This document shows positions 50,813 to 60,454 of a stretch of DNA of 64,000 bases, in pieces. The stretch spans positions 1,674,001 through 1,738,000 of the forward strand of contig NZ_ACQA01000001.1 in NCBI RefSeq assembly GCF_000182645.1, in the 5' to 3' direction. The notes below the pieces were generated by a model. It did not search any database and had not been told where the DNA came from. It saw only the letters and a list, made by a program, of their open reading frames with translations. Origin of the DNA: Brucella intermedia LMG 3301 (GTDB lineage Bacteria; Pseudomonadota; Alphaproteobacteria; Rhizobiales; Rhizobiaceae). Position numbers and translations under genes: made by a program. The first letter of the stretch is position 1. Each line of letters opens with the position of its first letter.

Positions 50813-50901
50813 GGCGCAATCGGCGATAAAACGGCACGTCGGGAAAAGTCGACGGAATGAACTGAAATGCCCTATCGCAGGGAACCTGCGCCTTCAGGAG
50901 C

Positions 50902-51556
50902 ATGAAGCCGAACATGAACAAGGCACATCTTTCAACGATGCTGTTTCTGGCCGGGATGCTGACAAGCGTCCTCGCTGCCTGCAACAGCACTGAATCCGCG
51001 CTGAACGTGCAAGGCAGCAATCAGGGTCCGGGCCAAGGCTCTGGTCAGAGTTCGGGCCAAACCGTTGCACCGGCCACGACGCCCGGCACCCCGACGACGG
51101 GCGCCGCGCAACCCGCCGGAACAACCGCAACCGGCACCACGCCCGCAACCACTGCGCCAGCGGCGCCGCAGCGCAGTGCAGGCCTCAAGCCGGGCAAGCT
51201 GCATATCGCCCCCATCGTCGGCGCGCCGGTCAATGTGGTGACGCCGCTGACCCCATCGCATCAACGATGACGCCAAGGCAAAGGGCATCGAGCTTGCGGG
51301 CAATAATGATACGGGCGCGGCCTATGTGATGAAGGGATATTTCTCCGTTCTTTCGGAAGATAACCAGACCACGGTTCTCTACGTCTGGGACGTTCTCGAT
51401 GCGTCCGGCAACCGCCTTCACCGCATACAGGGTCAGGAGAAAGTTCCGGGCGCTGCGGCAGACTCATGGAGCGTCGTTCCGGCTTCCGCAATGCAGGCAA
51501 TCGCCGACCGCACCATGCAGGAATATTCGACCTGGCTTGCGGCAAATCGCGCATAG
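50902..51556 (+). pseudogene. Thr/Ala-rich lipoprotein gene, frameshifted
   Basis: The first part (from ATG 50902, or 50914) has a lipoprotein signal ending LAAC (Cys 27), a Gly/Ser/Thr/Pro-rich low-complexity linker and KLHIAPIVGAPVNVVTPLT. Near the CCCC at 51252-51255 the frame is lost and stops at 51270; the expected continuation RINDDAKAKGIELAGNND, AYVMKGYFSVLSEDNQTTVL and LHRIQGQEKVP is in another frame, open to 51556. One extra C explains it. The intact protein would be about 217 residues; a similar domain occurs in rhizobial lipoproteins of unknown function. The frameshift may be a true lesion or a sequence error. Confidence 0.72.
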
Positions 51557-51570
51557 AAACTTGCTTCGGC

Positions 51571-51594
51571 AGCAAAAGACTGAAATCTTTTGCT
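51571..51594. terminator. Hairpin after the lipoprotein gene
   Basis: AGCAAAAGA (51571-51579) and TCTTTTGCT (51586-51594) form a perfect 9-bp stem, 15 bases past the stop; the T-tract is only inside the stem. The remaining 250 bases before prs show no gene; GTCCG-TTACGG-CGGAC (51773-51788) is a small hairpin in the prs leader. Confidence 0.5.
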
Positions 51595-51842
51595 GAATCG
51601 GTCTGTCATACTGTGGGAAAGCCGCAATACCGGCCTTTTTGCAGCAATTGTGTCCCTTCGGGCCTTGCAATAACTGTGACTCTTTGCAATAGCCCCCGCA
51701 TCCGAAAGAACCTTGCAAGCTGCTGTACTTGATCCCGTCAGATAAGTACGCAGCTTTAAAATTTTTGAGATTGTCCGTTACGGCGGACTTTTGCGACAAC
51801 CAGACTGCAAACCGCGACCGCATCGGCGTCAGAGGCAAAAGA

Positions 51843-52775
51843 ATGAAACTTTTCGCAGGCAACTCCAACCGGGTTCTTGCCGAATCCGTTGCTCAATATC
51901 TCAACATTCCGCTCGGTAAGGCCAGCGTCCGTCGCTTCGCCGATCAGGAAATCTTCGTAGAGATTCAGGAAAACGTGCGCGGCGAAGACGTATTCGTTCT
52001 GCAATCGACCTCCTACCCGGCAAACGATCACCTGATGGAACTGCTCATCATGATCGACGCCTTCCGCCGTTCCTCGGCCCGTCGCATCACCGCAGTCCTG
52101 CCCTATTTCGGCTATGCCCGCCAGGACCGCAAGCCCGGCCCGCGCACGCCGATCTCCGCCAAGCTCGTCGCCAACCTCATCACCGAAGCCGGCGCCAACC
52201 GCGTCCTGACGCTTGATCTTCACGCCGGTCAGATCCAGGGCTTCTTCGATATCCCGACCGACAACCTCTACGCCGTTCCGGTCATCGCCCGCGATGTGAA
52301 GGCCCATTATGCCACCGGCAACTGCATGGTCGTATCGCCGGATGTCGGCGGCGTGGTGCGCGCCCGTTCGCTCGCAAAGCGCATCGACGCGCAGCTCGCC
52401 ATCGTCGACAAGCGTCGTGAGCGCCCGGGTGAATCGGAAGTCATGAACGTCATCGGCGATGTTTCCGGCAAGGACTGCCTGCTGTTCGACGATATCGTCG
52501 ATTCCGGCGGCACGCTCTGCAATGCAGCCGAGGCCCTGCTCAACAAGGGCGCCAACAGCGTCACCGCCTATATCACGCACGGCGTTCTGTCCGGCGGCGC
52601 GGTTGCGCGTATCGCCTCGTCCAAGCTGAAGGAACTGGTCATCACCGATTCCATCCAGCCGACCACCGCCATCAACGACGCGCCGAACATCCGCGTGCTG
52701 TCGATCTCGGACCTCATCGGCGAAGCCATTGCCCGCACGGCAGCGGAAGAGTCGGTTTCGAGCCTGTTCGACTAA
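51843..52775 (+). CDS. prs: Ribose-phosphate pyrophosphokinase
   Basis: 310 residues. Makes PRPP from ribose 5-phosphate and ATP for nucleotide, His and Trp synthesis. [40 protein letters not shown]-site [10 protein letters not shown], metal-site [12 protein letters not shown] and the PRPP loop [12 protein letters not shown] are all present. The frame opens 38 codons earlier but the ATG at 51843 (GAGGCAAAAGA upstream) matches the family. The apt gene at 61153 uses its product. Confidence 0.97.
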   Translation: MKLFAGNSNRVLAESVAQYLNIPLGKASVRRFADQEIFVEIQENVRGEDVFVLQSTSYPANDHLMELLIMIDAFRRSSARRITAVLPYFGYARQDRKPGPRTPISAKLVANLITEAGANRVLTLDLHAGQIQGFFDIPTDNLYAVPVIARDVKAHYATGNCMVVSPDVGGVVRARSLAKRIDAQLAIVDKRRERPGESEVMNVIGDVSGKDCLLFDDIVDSGGTLCNAAEALLNKGANSVTAYITHGVLSGGAVARIASSKLKELVITDSIQPTTAINDAPNIRVLSISDLIGEAIARTAAEESVSSLFD

Positions 52776-54070
52776 AACAACAGCCTGAGGGCGATCCCGA
52801 AACATGCCGCCAGCAACAGCACGAGCGGCATGTTCATCCTGAAGACGACAAGCAACAATGCCGCCGCGCCTGCGATCAGGACGGCGGCATTGTCTATTGT
52901 GCTCCAGACCGGAAGCGGCAGCGTGAAGGGACCGACCGCCTTCTCCACGACCTTTGAAAACAGGACATGCAGCGAGAACCACAGCGCCAGATTGGCAATT
53001 ACGCCCACGACCGCAGCCGTGATCCCGCCCAGCATCGCCGACAGCCAGCGCACCTGACGCAGCCGCTCCACGAATGGCGCGCCTGCCAGTATCCATAGAA
53101 AGCAGGGCACGAAGGTAAACCACAGCGCGATCAATCCGCCGAAAAAGCCGCCGAGCAGCGGCGGCAGGCTCGAAAGGTTCGCCGCCCCCACGAAGCCGAC
53201 GAATACCAGCACAAGGATCAGCGGTCCCGGCGTGGTTTCGGCAAGACCGAGCCCGGTCAGCATCTCGCCGGGCTTCATCCAGCCGAAATGCTCGACCGCC
53301 TGCTGCGCCGTATAGGAAAGGGCCGCATAAGCGCCACCGAACGTTACCGCCGCAAGCTTCGAGAAGAAGGCGGCTTCCTGCACGAAGACATGCCCGCCGC
53401 CAAAGGCGAGGAAGAGCCCGATCAGCGGCAAAAGCCACAGCCCGCCCCAGATCAGTGTCTGCTGCGTGAATTCCCGCAGCGCACCGGGTGTCGCCTGCCC
53501 CAGAACTGTTGCTGCACTATTTCCCTGAATGGCATGGCGCAGGCCACCGGCGACAGCCGCCAGCAGCACGACGAGCGGAAATGGCAGTTTCAAAAGCGCT
53601 ATCGCAATGAATGCCGCGACCGCCACGCAATAGGAAAACCCAGACGCCAATGTCCGTCTGGCCATCCGATAGAGCGCCTCAAAGACCACGGCCAGCACCG
53701 CAGCCTTGAGGCCGAACAGCAATCCCGCCACAACATCGACATGCCCGAAGGCGACGTAAAGCGCCGACAATGCCAGCATGACGACCGCACCGGGCAGCAC
53801 GAACAAAAGCCCGGCCAGCAAGCCGCCGCGCCAGCCTTTCACCGCCCAGCCGGAATAGGTCGCAAGCTGCATGGCTTCCGGCCCCGGCAGCAACATGCAG
53901 AAATTGAGCGCATGGATCAGCCGCTCCTGATCCATCCATTTCTTCTCATCCACGAGAACGCGCTGCAACATGGCGATCTGGGCTGCCGGCCCGCCGAAGG
54001 ACAAAAGCCCGATCTTGCCGAATGTCGCGAAAAGTTCTTTGAAATCCGGCTGCTTTATTGGCTGTGTCAC
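52772..54070 (-). CDS. chrA: Chromate efflux transporter ChrA
   Basis: 432 residues: two homologous CHR domains with about 11-12 membrane helices. Domain 1 has [20 protein letters not shown] and [15 protein letters not shown]; domain 2 has [19 protein letters not shown] and [15 protein letters not shown]. The G-G-P and T-P-G-P motifs are hallmarks of long-chain CHR transporters that expel chromate (CrO4 2-), probably by proton exchange. The gene ends with a 4-base tail-to-tail overlap with prs. Confidence 0.9.
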   Translation of the reverse strand: MTQPIKQPDFKELFATFGKIGLLSFGGPAAQIAMLQRVLVDEKKWMDQERLIHALNFCMLLPGPEAMQLATYSGWAVKGWRGGLLAGLLFVLPGAVVMLALSALYVAFGHVDVVAGLLFGLKAAVLAVVFEALYRMARRTLASGFSYCVAVAAFIAIALLKLPFPLVVLLAAVAGGLRHAIQGNSAATVLGQATPGALREFTQQTLIWGGLWLLPLIGLFLAFGGGHVFVQEAAFFSKLAAVTFGGAYAALSYTAQQAVEHFGWMKPGEMLTGLGLAETTPGPLILVLVFVGFVGAANLSSLPPLLGGFFGGLIALWFTFVPCFLWILAGAPFVERLRQVRWLSAMLGGITAAVVGVIANLALWFSLHVLFSKVVEKAVGPFTLPLPVWSTIDNAAVLIAGAAALLLVVFRMNMPLVLLLAACFGIALRLLF

Positions 54071-54141
54071 GCTGTCATCCTGAATGATCCGACCAAGCTC
54101 TTGCTGACAATCATTACAGGTTCATGACGGTTTTCACAGGC

Positions 54142-55686
54142 TTACTCGGCTGCGGCACCTTCTTCGGTCAGATCATCCGGCGCATTCGGATCGCCCGGCG
54201 CGGTCTCACAGGCAAGATCGGGGAAATTGACGATGCGCATTCCCTTGAAGTCGTTGCGCACGACCAGAAGCCCGCGCTCTTCGAAATAGGTCAGGAGACG
54301 CCGCGCACGACTGAACGAATGCGTGCCATAGGCCCGCGCCAGCGCCGCGTCGGACGGGCAAGGCGCACCCGTCACCGCTGCCTGCGCCACGATCAGGAAC
54401 ACGCCCTGCACATCGTCGGTGAGGCTTTCCGAAAGGATAAGCGCCTGCTGCCATGTCTCGCCATTGGCGACATCGCTTTCAATGCTGGCTTGCGCCACGG
54501 CCAGCCTGCGCCGGAAGGCAGGCAGGGCCAGCGGTTCGCCCGGAACGCGGTGAATGCGGCAGCGCACCAGAAAGTCCTGATAGAGAACGGCAACCGAGCG
54601 GAACGAGGCTTCCGGATCGTCCACGATCTCGCGCATCACCTTTTCCAGAAGCTCTTCGCGTTCGGCTTCCACGATGCCGGGGAAAAGCGGCGCTTCGACC
54701 GGTTCGGCTTCCGGCTTGGGTTTTGCCACCTGAGCCAGGATTTCCGCCGTCGATGGCGGCGGTGGCGGTGGCGGCGCCCTGCGAACCGCGGTGCGGATTT
54801 CCTGCGGCGCAGGCGTGAAAATAAGATCGAGCGCATCTTCGGGCGCATCGGGAAGCGGCATCAGTTTCGGCGAAGAAGACCGTGCCGATGTTTCCACCTT
54901 GCCGATCTTGATCGGCAATGGACGGCGCGACAGGGCGGGCCCAAGCGCCACAAAATGCCCGCGCTGCAAATCGCGGAACATTTCAGCTTGTTTGCGTTCC
55001 ATGCCGAGAAGGTCGGCGGCACGCGCCATGTCGATATCGAGAAAAGTGCGCCCCATCAAAAAATTCGAGGCCTCGGCAGCGACGTTCTTGGCGAGCTTTG
55101 CCAGTCGCTGCGTCGCAATAACCCCGGCAAGACCGCGCTTTCGACCACGGCACATGAGGTTGGTCATCGCGCCCAGCGAAAGCTTGCGCGCTTCATCCGA
55201 CACTTCACCGGCGGCGGCAGGCGCAAAAAGCTGCGCCTCATCCACCACGACCAGCATCGGATACCAATAATCGCGTTCGGCATCGAAAAGTCCGCCAAGA
55301 AAAGCCGCAGCCGAGCGCATCTGCTGCTCGACGTCCAGCCCTTCCAGATTGAGGACGACGGAAACACGATGCTGGCGGATGCGTCCGGCAATGCGGGTCA
55401 GTTCGGCTTCGGTGCGGGCGGCATCAACGACGACATGGCCGTAGAGATCGGCGAGCGTGACGAAATCCCCTTCGGGATCGACGATGCACTGCTGCACCCA
55501 TTGCGCGCTCTGTTCCAGCAGGCGGCGCAGAAGATGCGACTTGCCCGAGCCGGAATTGCCCTGCACGAGCAGGCGCGTGGCGAGAAGCTCCTCAAGATCA
55601 AGCATGGCCTGCTTGCCGCCGCCAAGCGTCGCTGCCGAGGCAGAACCGCTTCCAGCAACAGAACCCATGTCGATACCGACCTGCAT
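54142..55686 (-). CDS. HerA/FtsK-like P-loop ATPase
   Basis: 514 residues from ATG 55686 (AAGGAGG upstream; the frame is open to 55830). Walker A GNSGSGKS at 43-50, Walker B MLVVVDEAQLF with D149-E150, then an Arg-rich block CRGRKRGLAGVIATQRL typical of HerA helicase-like ATPases (DUF853/DUF87). A polyproline linker (APPPPPPPS, about 312-320) leads to a C-terminal winged-helix-like part (YGTHSFSRARRLLTYFEERG). In archaea HerA works with NurA in end processing; in bacteria several orphan copies have unknown function. No nuclease gene adjoins it. Confidence 0.8.
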   Translation of the reverse strand: MQVGIDMGSVAGSGSASAATLGGGKQAMLDLEELLATRLLVQGNSGSGKSHLLRRLLEQSAQWVQQCIVDPEGDFVTLADLYGHVVVDAARTEAELTRIAGRIRQHRVSVVLNLEGLDVEQQMRSAAAFLGGLFDAERDYWYPMLVVVDEAQLFAPAAAGEVSDEARKLSLGAMTNLMCRGRKRGLAGVIATQRLAKLAKNVAAEASNFLMGRTFLDIDMARAADLLGMERKQAEMFRDLQRGHFVALGPALSRRPLPIKIGKVETSARSSSPKLMPLPDAPEDALDLIFTPAPQEIRTAVRRAPPPPPPPSTAEILAQVAKPKPEAEPVEAPLFPGIVEAEREELLEKVMREIVDDPEASFRSVAVLYQDFLVRCRIHRVPGEPLALPAFRRRLAVAQASIESDVANGETWQQALILSESLTDDVQGVFLIVAQAAVTGAPCPSDAALARAYGTHSFSRARRLLTYFEERGLLVVRNDFKGMRIVNFPDLACETAPGDPNAPDDLTEEGAAAE

Positions 55687-55957
55687 CTCGCCTCCTTGTT
55701 TCAACATTGCGGGAACAGACGACTCGCGTAGAAAACCCGCCAGTCGATCAGGCACCCGCTTAACACTTTTGCGGCTGTGATTGCCACCCGTTAAGACAAA
55801 TGCCCACAGATGCCGGGCAGTAGATTTCAACCTGAAGTTTTGATAGCAATCCTGTCAGGGGGCAAAAGCAGCAAGCGTCCAGCCAGCGGGCGCGTCGGGG
55901 AGGATGAGCCGCTCCGACCGTGGCAAAGGCTTTGCCCTCTATTCGGAGGTGAATTGA

Positions 55958-56047
55958 ATGTGGTTAATACCCATTAGATTCACGCTTAGAATAAAGAAAA
56001 CCCGCACCGGCTGGCAAGCTACAGTGCGGGTACAGCTCTTTATCTGA
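55958..56047 (+). CDS. Candidate 29-residue small protein with extended Shine-Dalgarno
   Basis: ATG TGG ... TGA encodes a basic, alternating peptide (MWLIPIRFTLRIKKTRTG then WQATVRVQLFI): hydrophobic and basic residues alternate around a central KKTRTG turn, so a beta-hairpin is likely; net charge about +6. GGAGGTGA at 55945-55952, complementary over eight bases to the 16S rRNA tail, ends 5 bases before the ATG (core GGAGG 8 bases before). Codons 13-29 overlap a predicted antisense sRNA (next entry). Too short for normal gene finders. No promoter on the plus strand is obvious. Function unknown; the layout resembles type I toxin-antitoxin genes but the peptide lacks a membrane helix. Confidence 0.5.
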   Translation: MWLIPIRFTLRIKKTRTGWQATVRVQLFI

Positions 56048-56084
56048 GTACACGGTAGCTGGAGTTAGCGCTTCAGCTACCGAT
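55994..56084 (-). ncRNA. Candidate small RNA upstream of rplY
   Basis: A strong promoter on the minus strand: TTGAAA (56116-56111), 17-base spacer, TATATT (56093-56088). The RNA from about 56084 folds into hairpin 1 (CGGTAGCTG 56082-56074 with CAGCTACCG 56061-56053, 9 bp) and a terminator hairpin (ACCCGCAC 56031-56024 with GTGCGGGT 56007-56000) followed by TTTTCTTTAT. About 90 bases, no ORF with ribosome site. I do not recognise the family. It is antisense to the 3' half of the small ORF at 55958. Confidence 0.72.
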
Positions 56085-56286
56085 CCGAATATAGGCCATC
56101 GGGATCAGTTTTTCAACTATCGCCCGTCAGCCTCCGTGTGAGGCAAACCCAAAAAACTTGCACCGCCGCGCGCTATGCTCTATAGCACCGCCATCCGCGT
56201 AGACACCCTTGGAGGCAACGCGGAATGGAGCGGTCCGGTCTTTCACCTTGTGACAGACGATACGGGCTGTTTCATGTCGTTTGTTG

Positions 56287-56335
56287 AAGCATGGTCCCGA
56301 AAAGTGGAAACCGGTTTTCGGACAAGATCATGCGC
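56287..56335. repeat. Short palindromic repeat (family B copy 3)
   Basis: GCATGGTCCCGAAAAGTGG, AACCGGTTTTCGGAC and AAGATCATGCGC, 47 bases upstream of the rplY start. Confidence 0.75.
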
Positions 56336-56381
56336 AGATCATACAGCGGGCGACACTCCAGTAACATCGAAAGGAAATGCC

Positions 56382-57008
56382 ATGAGCGAGACTTACGTGC
56401 TCAAGGCCGATCTGCGTACCCGGGTTGGTAAGGGGTCCTCCCGCGAACTGCGTCGCAACGGCCAGATTCCTGCAGTCATCTATGGCGACAAGCAGGAACC
56501 CCTCGCAATCGCCGTCTCCTACAAGGAGATCTTCTACAAGATTCATGGCGGTGGCTTTAAGACCACTGTTGCCACGATCGAAGTGGACGGCAAGAAGATT
56601 CAGGTCCTCCCGAAGGACTACCAGCTGGATCCGGTCCGTGACTTCCCGCAGCATGTCGACTTCCTGCGCGTTTCCGCGAAGTCGGTCGTCCATGTGAATG
56701 TTCCGGTCCACTTCAAGAACGAAGAAGCAGCTCCGGGCATCAAGCGCGGCGGCGTTCTCAACATCGTTCGTCACGACGTTGAACTGATCGTTCCGGCCAA
56801 TGCAATTCCGGAAGCACTCGATGTCGACCTGACCGGCCTCGAAATCGGCGACTCCGTCCACATTTCGGCAATCAAGCTGCCGAAGGGCGTGACGCCTGCC
56901 ATCCAGGATCGCGACTTCACCATCGCCACGATCGCTGCTCCTGCCGGCCTGAAGTCGGAAGAAGCTGCCTCGGAAGGCGCTGCGGAAGAAGCCAAGGACG
57001 CCGAGTAA
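56382..57008 (+). CDS. rplY: 50S ribosomal protein L25/general stress protein Ctc
   Basis: 208 residues: the two-domain TL5/Ctc form rather than the 94-residue E. coli L25. The N-terminal 5S rRNA-binding domain has [20 protein letters not shown] and [15 protein letters not shown]; the second domain contains [20 protein letters not shown] and [20 protein letters not shown]; an acidic Ala/Glu tail ends it. ATG 56382 has AAAGGAAA upstream. Followed 19 bases later by pth, so rplY-pth form an operon, as in many bacteria. Confidence 0.95.
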   Translation: MSETYVLKADLRTRVGKGSSRELRRNGQIPAVIYGDKQEPLAIAVSYKEIFYKIHGGGFKTTVATIEVDGKKIQVLPKDYQLDPVRDFPQHVDFLRVSAKSVVHVNVPVHFKNEEAAPGIKRGGVLNIVRHDVELIVPANAIPEALDVDLTGLEIGDSVHISAIKLPKGVTPAIQDRDFTIATIAAPAGLKSEEAASEGAAEEAKDAE

Positions 57009-57027
57009 TTATTTAGGGGCTCAAACC

Positions 57028-57792
57028 ATGCTGCTCATTGCAGGTCTTGGCAATCCGGGCCCCAAATATGCGCATAACCGGCACAATATCGGTTTTATGG
57101 CGGCGGATGAAATATTCCGCCGCCATCGCTTTTCCAACTGGCAGAAGAAGTTTCAGGCCGAGATCGCCGATGGCGTGATCGATGGCGAAAAGGTGCTGCT
57201 CATCAAGCCGCAGACCTTCATGAACCTTTCCGGCCAGTCTGTCGGCGAGGCCATGCGCTTCTACAAGCTTACGCCTGCCGATCTCGTCGTGATCTATGAC
57301 GAACTCGATCTCAATCCCGGCAAGCTGCGCATCAAGACCGGCGGCGGCTCCGGTGGCCATAACGGCATCAAGTCCATCGACTCCCATATGCAGTCCTTCC
57401 CCGGCGGCCAGAATTATCGCCGCATGCGGCTTGGCATCGGCCATCCCGGCGCGAAGGAACTCGTGCATAACTATGTTCTCGGCGATTTCGCCAAGGCCGA
57501 CAATGAATGGCTGGATACGCTTCTGGGCGCTGTCGCCGATAATGTCGCCATGCTCGCCCGCGGCGAGGACAACAGTTTCATGAACCGCGTTGCGCTCGCC
57601 ATGGGCGACGGCAATCAGCGTCCCAACGGTTTCAAGGCCGACCCCGCGCAGCTTGAAAAAGCCCCGCCTGAAGCAAAGGCAAAGGCGCAGAGCCATATCC
57701 GCCAGGCGCGGCCAAACCAGAAAAAGCCGAATATTCCCGAAAGCGGCCCGATGGCCGACATGCTCAAGCGGCTTTTCGGGAAAAAGGATTGA
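57028..57792 (+). CDS. pth: Peptidyl-tRNA hydrolase
   Basis: 254 residues; the core is about 190 and a charged Lys/Ala/Pro-rich tail of 60 residues follows. [21 protein letters not shown] holds the catalytic His (H20 in NRHN), then [33 protein letters not shown] and GGHNGIKSI. Releases peptides from tRNA that dropped off ribosomes. Confidence 0.96.
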   Translation: MLLIAGLGNPGPKYAHNRHNIGFMAADEIFRRHRFSNWQKKFQAEIADGVIDGEKVLLIKPQTFMNLSGQSVGEAMRFYKLTPADLVVIYDELDLNPGKLRIKTGGGSGGHNGIKSIDSHMQSFPGGQNYRRMRLGIGHPGAKELVHNYVLGDFAKADNEWLDTLLGAVADNVAMLARGEDNSFMNRVALAMGDGNQRPNGFKADPAQLEKAPPEAKAKAQSHIRQARPNQKKPNIPESGPMADMLKRLFGKKD

Positions 57793-57853
57793 CGCTGTGC
57801 CGTCCTATGACGCATAGCCACACCAAGAAAATTCTAGTCTGATAGGTACGATC

Positions 57854-58957
57854 ATGGGTTTCAAATGCGGCATCGTTGGCCTGCCAAACGTTGGCAAGTC
57901 GACGCTTTTCAACGCGCTGACCAAAACGGCCGCCGCACAGGCCGCGAACTATCCATTCTGCACCATCGAGCCGAATACCGGCGAAGTGGCCGTTCCGGAC
58001 CCGCGCCAGAACGAAATCGCCGGGATCGCCGGCTCGAAGGAAATCATCCCGACCCGCATCAACTTCGTCGATATTGCGGGCCTCGTGCGCGGCGCCTCGA
58101 AGGGCGAAGGCCTCGGCAACCAGTTCCTCGCCAATATTCGCGAAGTCGACGCCATCGTGCATGTGCTACGCTGCTTCGAGGATGACGACATTACCCATGT
58201 CGAAGGCCGCATCGATCCCGTATCGGATGCCCAGACGGTCGAAACGGAACTGATGCTGTCGGACCTCGAAAGCATCGAGCGCCGCATCGTGCAGATCCGC
58301 AAGCGGGCGACGGGCAAGGACAAGGAAGCGCTCACCGTCCTGCCGGTGATGGAAGCCGCGCTTGAACTGCTTCAGAACGGCCAGCCTGTCCGCCTGATGC
58401 TGAAGGACATTTCTCCCGAGGACCTGCTGACGCTGAAGGGCCTGAACCTTCTGACCTCGAAGCCTGTGCTCTATGTCTGCAACGTCGCGGAAGGCGATGC
58501 TGCGAAGGGCAACGAATACAGCGCCGCCGTTGGCAAGATGGCCGAGGAACAGGGTGCCCAGACGGTCATCATTTCGGCTGCGATCGAGGCGGAAGTCGCA
58601 CAGCTTCCCGATGAGGAAGCCAGGGAATATCTGGAAAGCATGGACCTTGAGGAGCCGGGCCTCGACCGCCTGATCCGCGCCGGTTACAAGCTGCTCGACC
58701 TTATCACCTATTTCACCGCTGGCCCCAAGGAAACCCGCGCCTGGACCATCAAGCGCGGCACGAAGGCCCCCGCTGCTGCCGGTGTCATCCACACCGATTT
58801 CGAGCGCGGCTTCATCCGCGCGCAGACCATCGCTTATGAAGACTACGTCAAATACAACGGCGAAGTCGGCGCGAAGGAAGCTGGCAAGGCAAGGGACGAA
58901 GGCAAGGAATACATCGTCCATGACGGCGATGTGATGCTGTTCCGCTTCAATACCTGA
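57854..58957 (+). CDS. ychF: Redox-regulated ATPase YchF (Obg family)
   Basis: 367 residues. G1 GLPNVGKSTLFNAL near 8-21, G3 DIAGLVRGAS, and instead of the GTP-selective NKxD the element CNVAEGD near 200, which explains ATP preference. A TGS domain closes the protein (FFTAGPKETRAWTI and RAQTIAYEDYVKYNGE). Ribosome-associated, linked to oxidative-stress control. 61 bases after pth; probably the same transcript. Confidence 0.96.
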   Translation: MGFKCGIVGLPNVGKSTLFNALTKTAAAQAANYPFCTIEPNTGEVAVPDPRQNEIAGIAGSKEIIPTRINFVDIAGLVRGASKGEGLGNQFLANIREVDAIVHVLRCFEDDDITHVEGRIDPVSDAQTVETELMLSDLESIERRIVQIRKRATGKDKEALTVLPVMEAALELLQNGQPVRLMLKDISPEDLLTLKGLNLLTSKPVLYVCNVAEGDAAKGNEYSAAVGKMAEEQGAQTVIISAAIEAEVAQLPDEEAREYLESMDLEEPGLDRLIRAGYKLLDLITYFTAGPKETRAWTIKRGTKAPAAAGVIHTDFERGFIRAQTIAYEDYVKYNGEVGAKEAGKARDEGKEYIVHDGDVMLFRFNT

Positions 58958-59054
58958 TAGCAGGGCGCTGAAATGCTAGCGCATCACGCCCTGAAAATGC
59001 TCAATCACCGCACGGGCTCAACCAGGTCTCGATGAGTCAAGCTCAACGAGATCT

Positions 59055-59203
59055 AGAGCATTTCCAGCAAAAGTGTGAAACGTCTACGTGGGGAAATCAG
59101 TTCACCGGACTGATTTCCTATCCCGCTTCGATGCGTTGGATAATGCGATAAAACAAATAGTTAGAGCGGTTCCGCGATTCTGTCAGAACAGGAACCGCTC
59201 TGG
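59055..59203. repeat. Mosaic palindromic repeat (family A, full-length copy)
   Basis: AGAGCATTTCCAGCAAAAGTG at the left, GGGGAAATCAGTTCACCGGA/CTGATTTCC block, GATAAAACAAATAGTTAGAGC, and an inverted end GCGGTTCC...GGAACCGCTCT. It matches 44493-44641 in reverse. Confidence 0.87.
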
Positions 59204-59316
59204 TATAAAGTGCGCCTCCCAAAAGTGTGAACTGATTTCGCGTCTGGATAATGTGTAGTGAGGTGGGAGAGTTTTTGATTCCGGGAGGTGTCGCCTATAC
59301 TCTCGACGCCTTTCTT

Positions 59317-59438
59317 TCCCTAACCCTGAGGAGCTGTTGAAAACGGCGTTCTCGAAGGGTCGGGGAAAACGCACAGTGCCTGCCCTCGTCCTTCGAGCGG
59401 CTCCCTCGCAAGCTCGCGAGCCTCCTCTGGATGAGGGA
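59317..59438. repeat. Long palindromic repeat (family D copy 2)
   Basis: TCCCTAACCCTGAGGAGCTG ... CTCCTCTGGATGAGGGAAA, with inner arms TTCTCGAAGG and CCTTCGAGC; more diverged than 44713-44848. With the preceding repeat it occupies the 541-base gap 58958-59498, which has no gene. Confidence 0.78.
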
Positions 59439-59498
59439 AAATCGTGGTACGATTCATTTTGAGTGCATCGCACTTTATGAGTATGGAGGAGATCGAGG

Positions 59499-59984
59499 GT
59501 GAGCAAGCCTCTGCCGAAATATGCCTACGAGGATATGGAACCGGGAATGACCCTTCCCTTTGGTCCTCGTACGATCAGCAAGGAAGAAATCATAGAATTT
59601 GCCAGCGCGTTCGATCCGCAGCCCTTCCATCTGGACGAGGAAGCGGGCAAGGCCAGCGTGCTGGGCGGGCTTGCCGCATCGGGATGGCACACCGTTTCCC
59701 TCATCATGCGGCTGGTCTGCGATGCCTATCTGACTGATTCCACCTCGCAAGGCGGTCCCGGCGTGGAATTTACGCGGTGGAAGCGTCCCGTGCTCGCAGG
59801 CGATACGCTGAACGGCGTGACGACCATCAAGGACAAGCGCATTTCCCGGTCGCGCCCGGCAATCGGGCTGGTGACGTTCCATCATGAACTGTTCAATCAG
59901 CGCGGCGAAAGCGTCTGTGAAATGCAGCATCCATGCATGATGTTGCGGCGTGACTACGATGCGGCTGCGGGAGATGCGTCATGA
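59499..59984 (+). CDS. MaoC family dehydratase, first of a tandem pair
   Basis: 161 residues from GTG 59499 (GGAGGAG 8 bases upstream). Hot-dog fold with KEEIIEFASAFDPQPFHLDE near 29-48 and LGGLAASGWHTVSLIMRL near 57-74; the Asp/His pair of MaoC hydratases is in FDPQPFHLD. Probable enoyl-CoA hydratase/dehydratase in fatty-acid or polyketide-like metabolism; substrate unknown. Overlaps the next gene by 4 bases. Confidence 0.88.
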   Translation: MSKPLPKYAYEDMEPGMTLPFGPRTISKEEIIEFASAFDPQPFHLDEEAGKASVLGGLAASGWHTVSLIMRLVCDAYLTDSTSQGGPGVEFTRWKRPVLAGDTLNGVTTIKDKRISRSRPAIGLVTFHHELFNQRGESVCEMQHPCMMLRRDYDAAAGDAS

Positions 59985-60454
59985 GTTTTCTGGAAGACAA
60001 TCTCGGGCAGGCCGTCATCATCGGCAGCTATACGTTTACGGCCGAGGAAATCATCGATTTCGCGCGGAAATACGATCCGCAGCCGTTCCATCTCGATAGT
60101 GAAGCAGCAAAAAAGAGCGTCTTCGGCGGGCTGTGCGCTTCGGGCTGGCACACGACGGCAGTGTTCATGAAGCTCAACGTCGCCTCCATCGTGAAGGCAA
60201 CGAAGGACGCCCTGAAGCGCGGCGAGACACCGCCGACATTCGGCCCCTCGCCCGGCTTTGAGAACCTGAAATGGCCGAAGCCGGTCTATGCCGGGGATAC
60301 GATCACTTATAAGCGCGTGGTCCACACCATCAGGCCGCTCGCTTCCCGCCCCGGCTGGTCGATGCTGACGATGACGACGAACGCCCATAACCAGAGTGGC
60401 GAGGAAGTCCTGTCCTTCGACAATGCGGCAATGGTGAAACTGCCGGAACGGTAA
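59981..60454 (+). CDS. MaoC family dehydratase, second of a tandem pair
   Basis: 157 residues. Same core as its neighbour (FTAEEIIDFARKYDPQPFHLDS and FGGLCASGWHTTAVFMKL), about 40% alike by eye, so a local duplication that has diverged. The overlap with the first gene argues that both subunits are made together and may form a heterodimer (inference). Confidence 0.88.
   Translation: MSFLEDNLGQAVIIGSYTFTAEEIIDFARKYDPQPFHLDSEAAKKSVFGGLCASGWHTTAVFMKLNVASIVKATKDALKRGETPPTFGPSPGFENLKWPKPVYAGDTITYKRVVHTIRPLASRPGWSMLTMTTNAHNQSGEEVLSFDNAAMVKLPER

Noticed and set aside
51756..53438. 560-codon minus frame across prs and the chrA 3' half
   Set aside because: It crosses two well-supported genes in other frames and has no coherent domain.
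54124..55731. 535-codon plus-strand frame opposite the HerA-like gene
   Set aside because: The minus strand has Walker A and B and an AAGGAGG start; the plus frame has no domain.
56175..56381. N-terminal extension of RplY
   Set aside because: It is encoded by the palindromic repeat and spacer; the ATG at 56382 has AAAGGAAA and matches the family.
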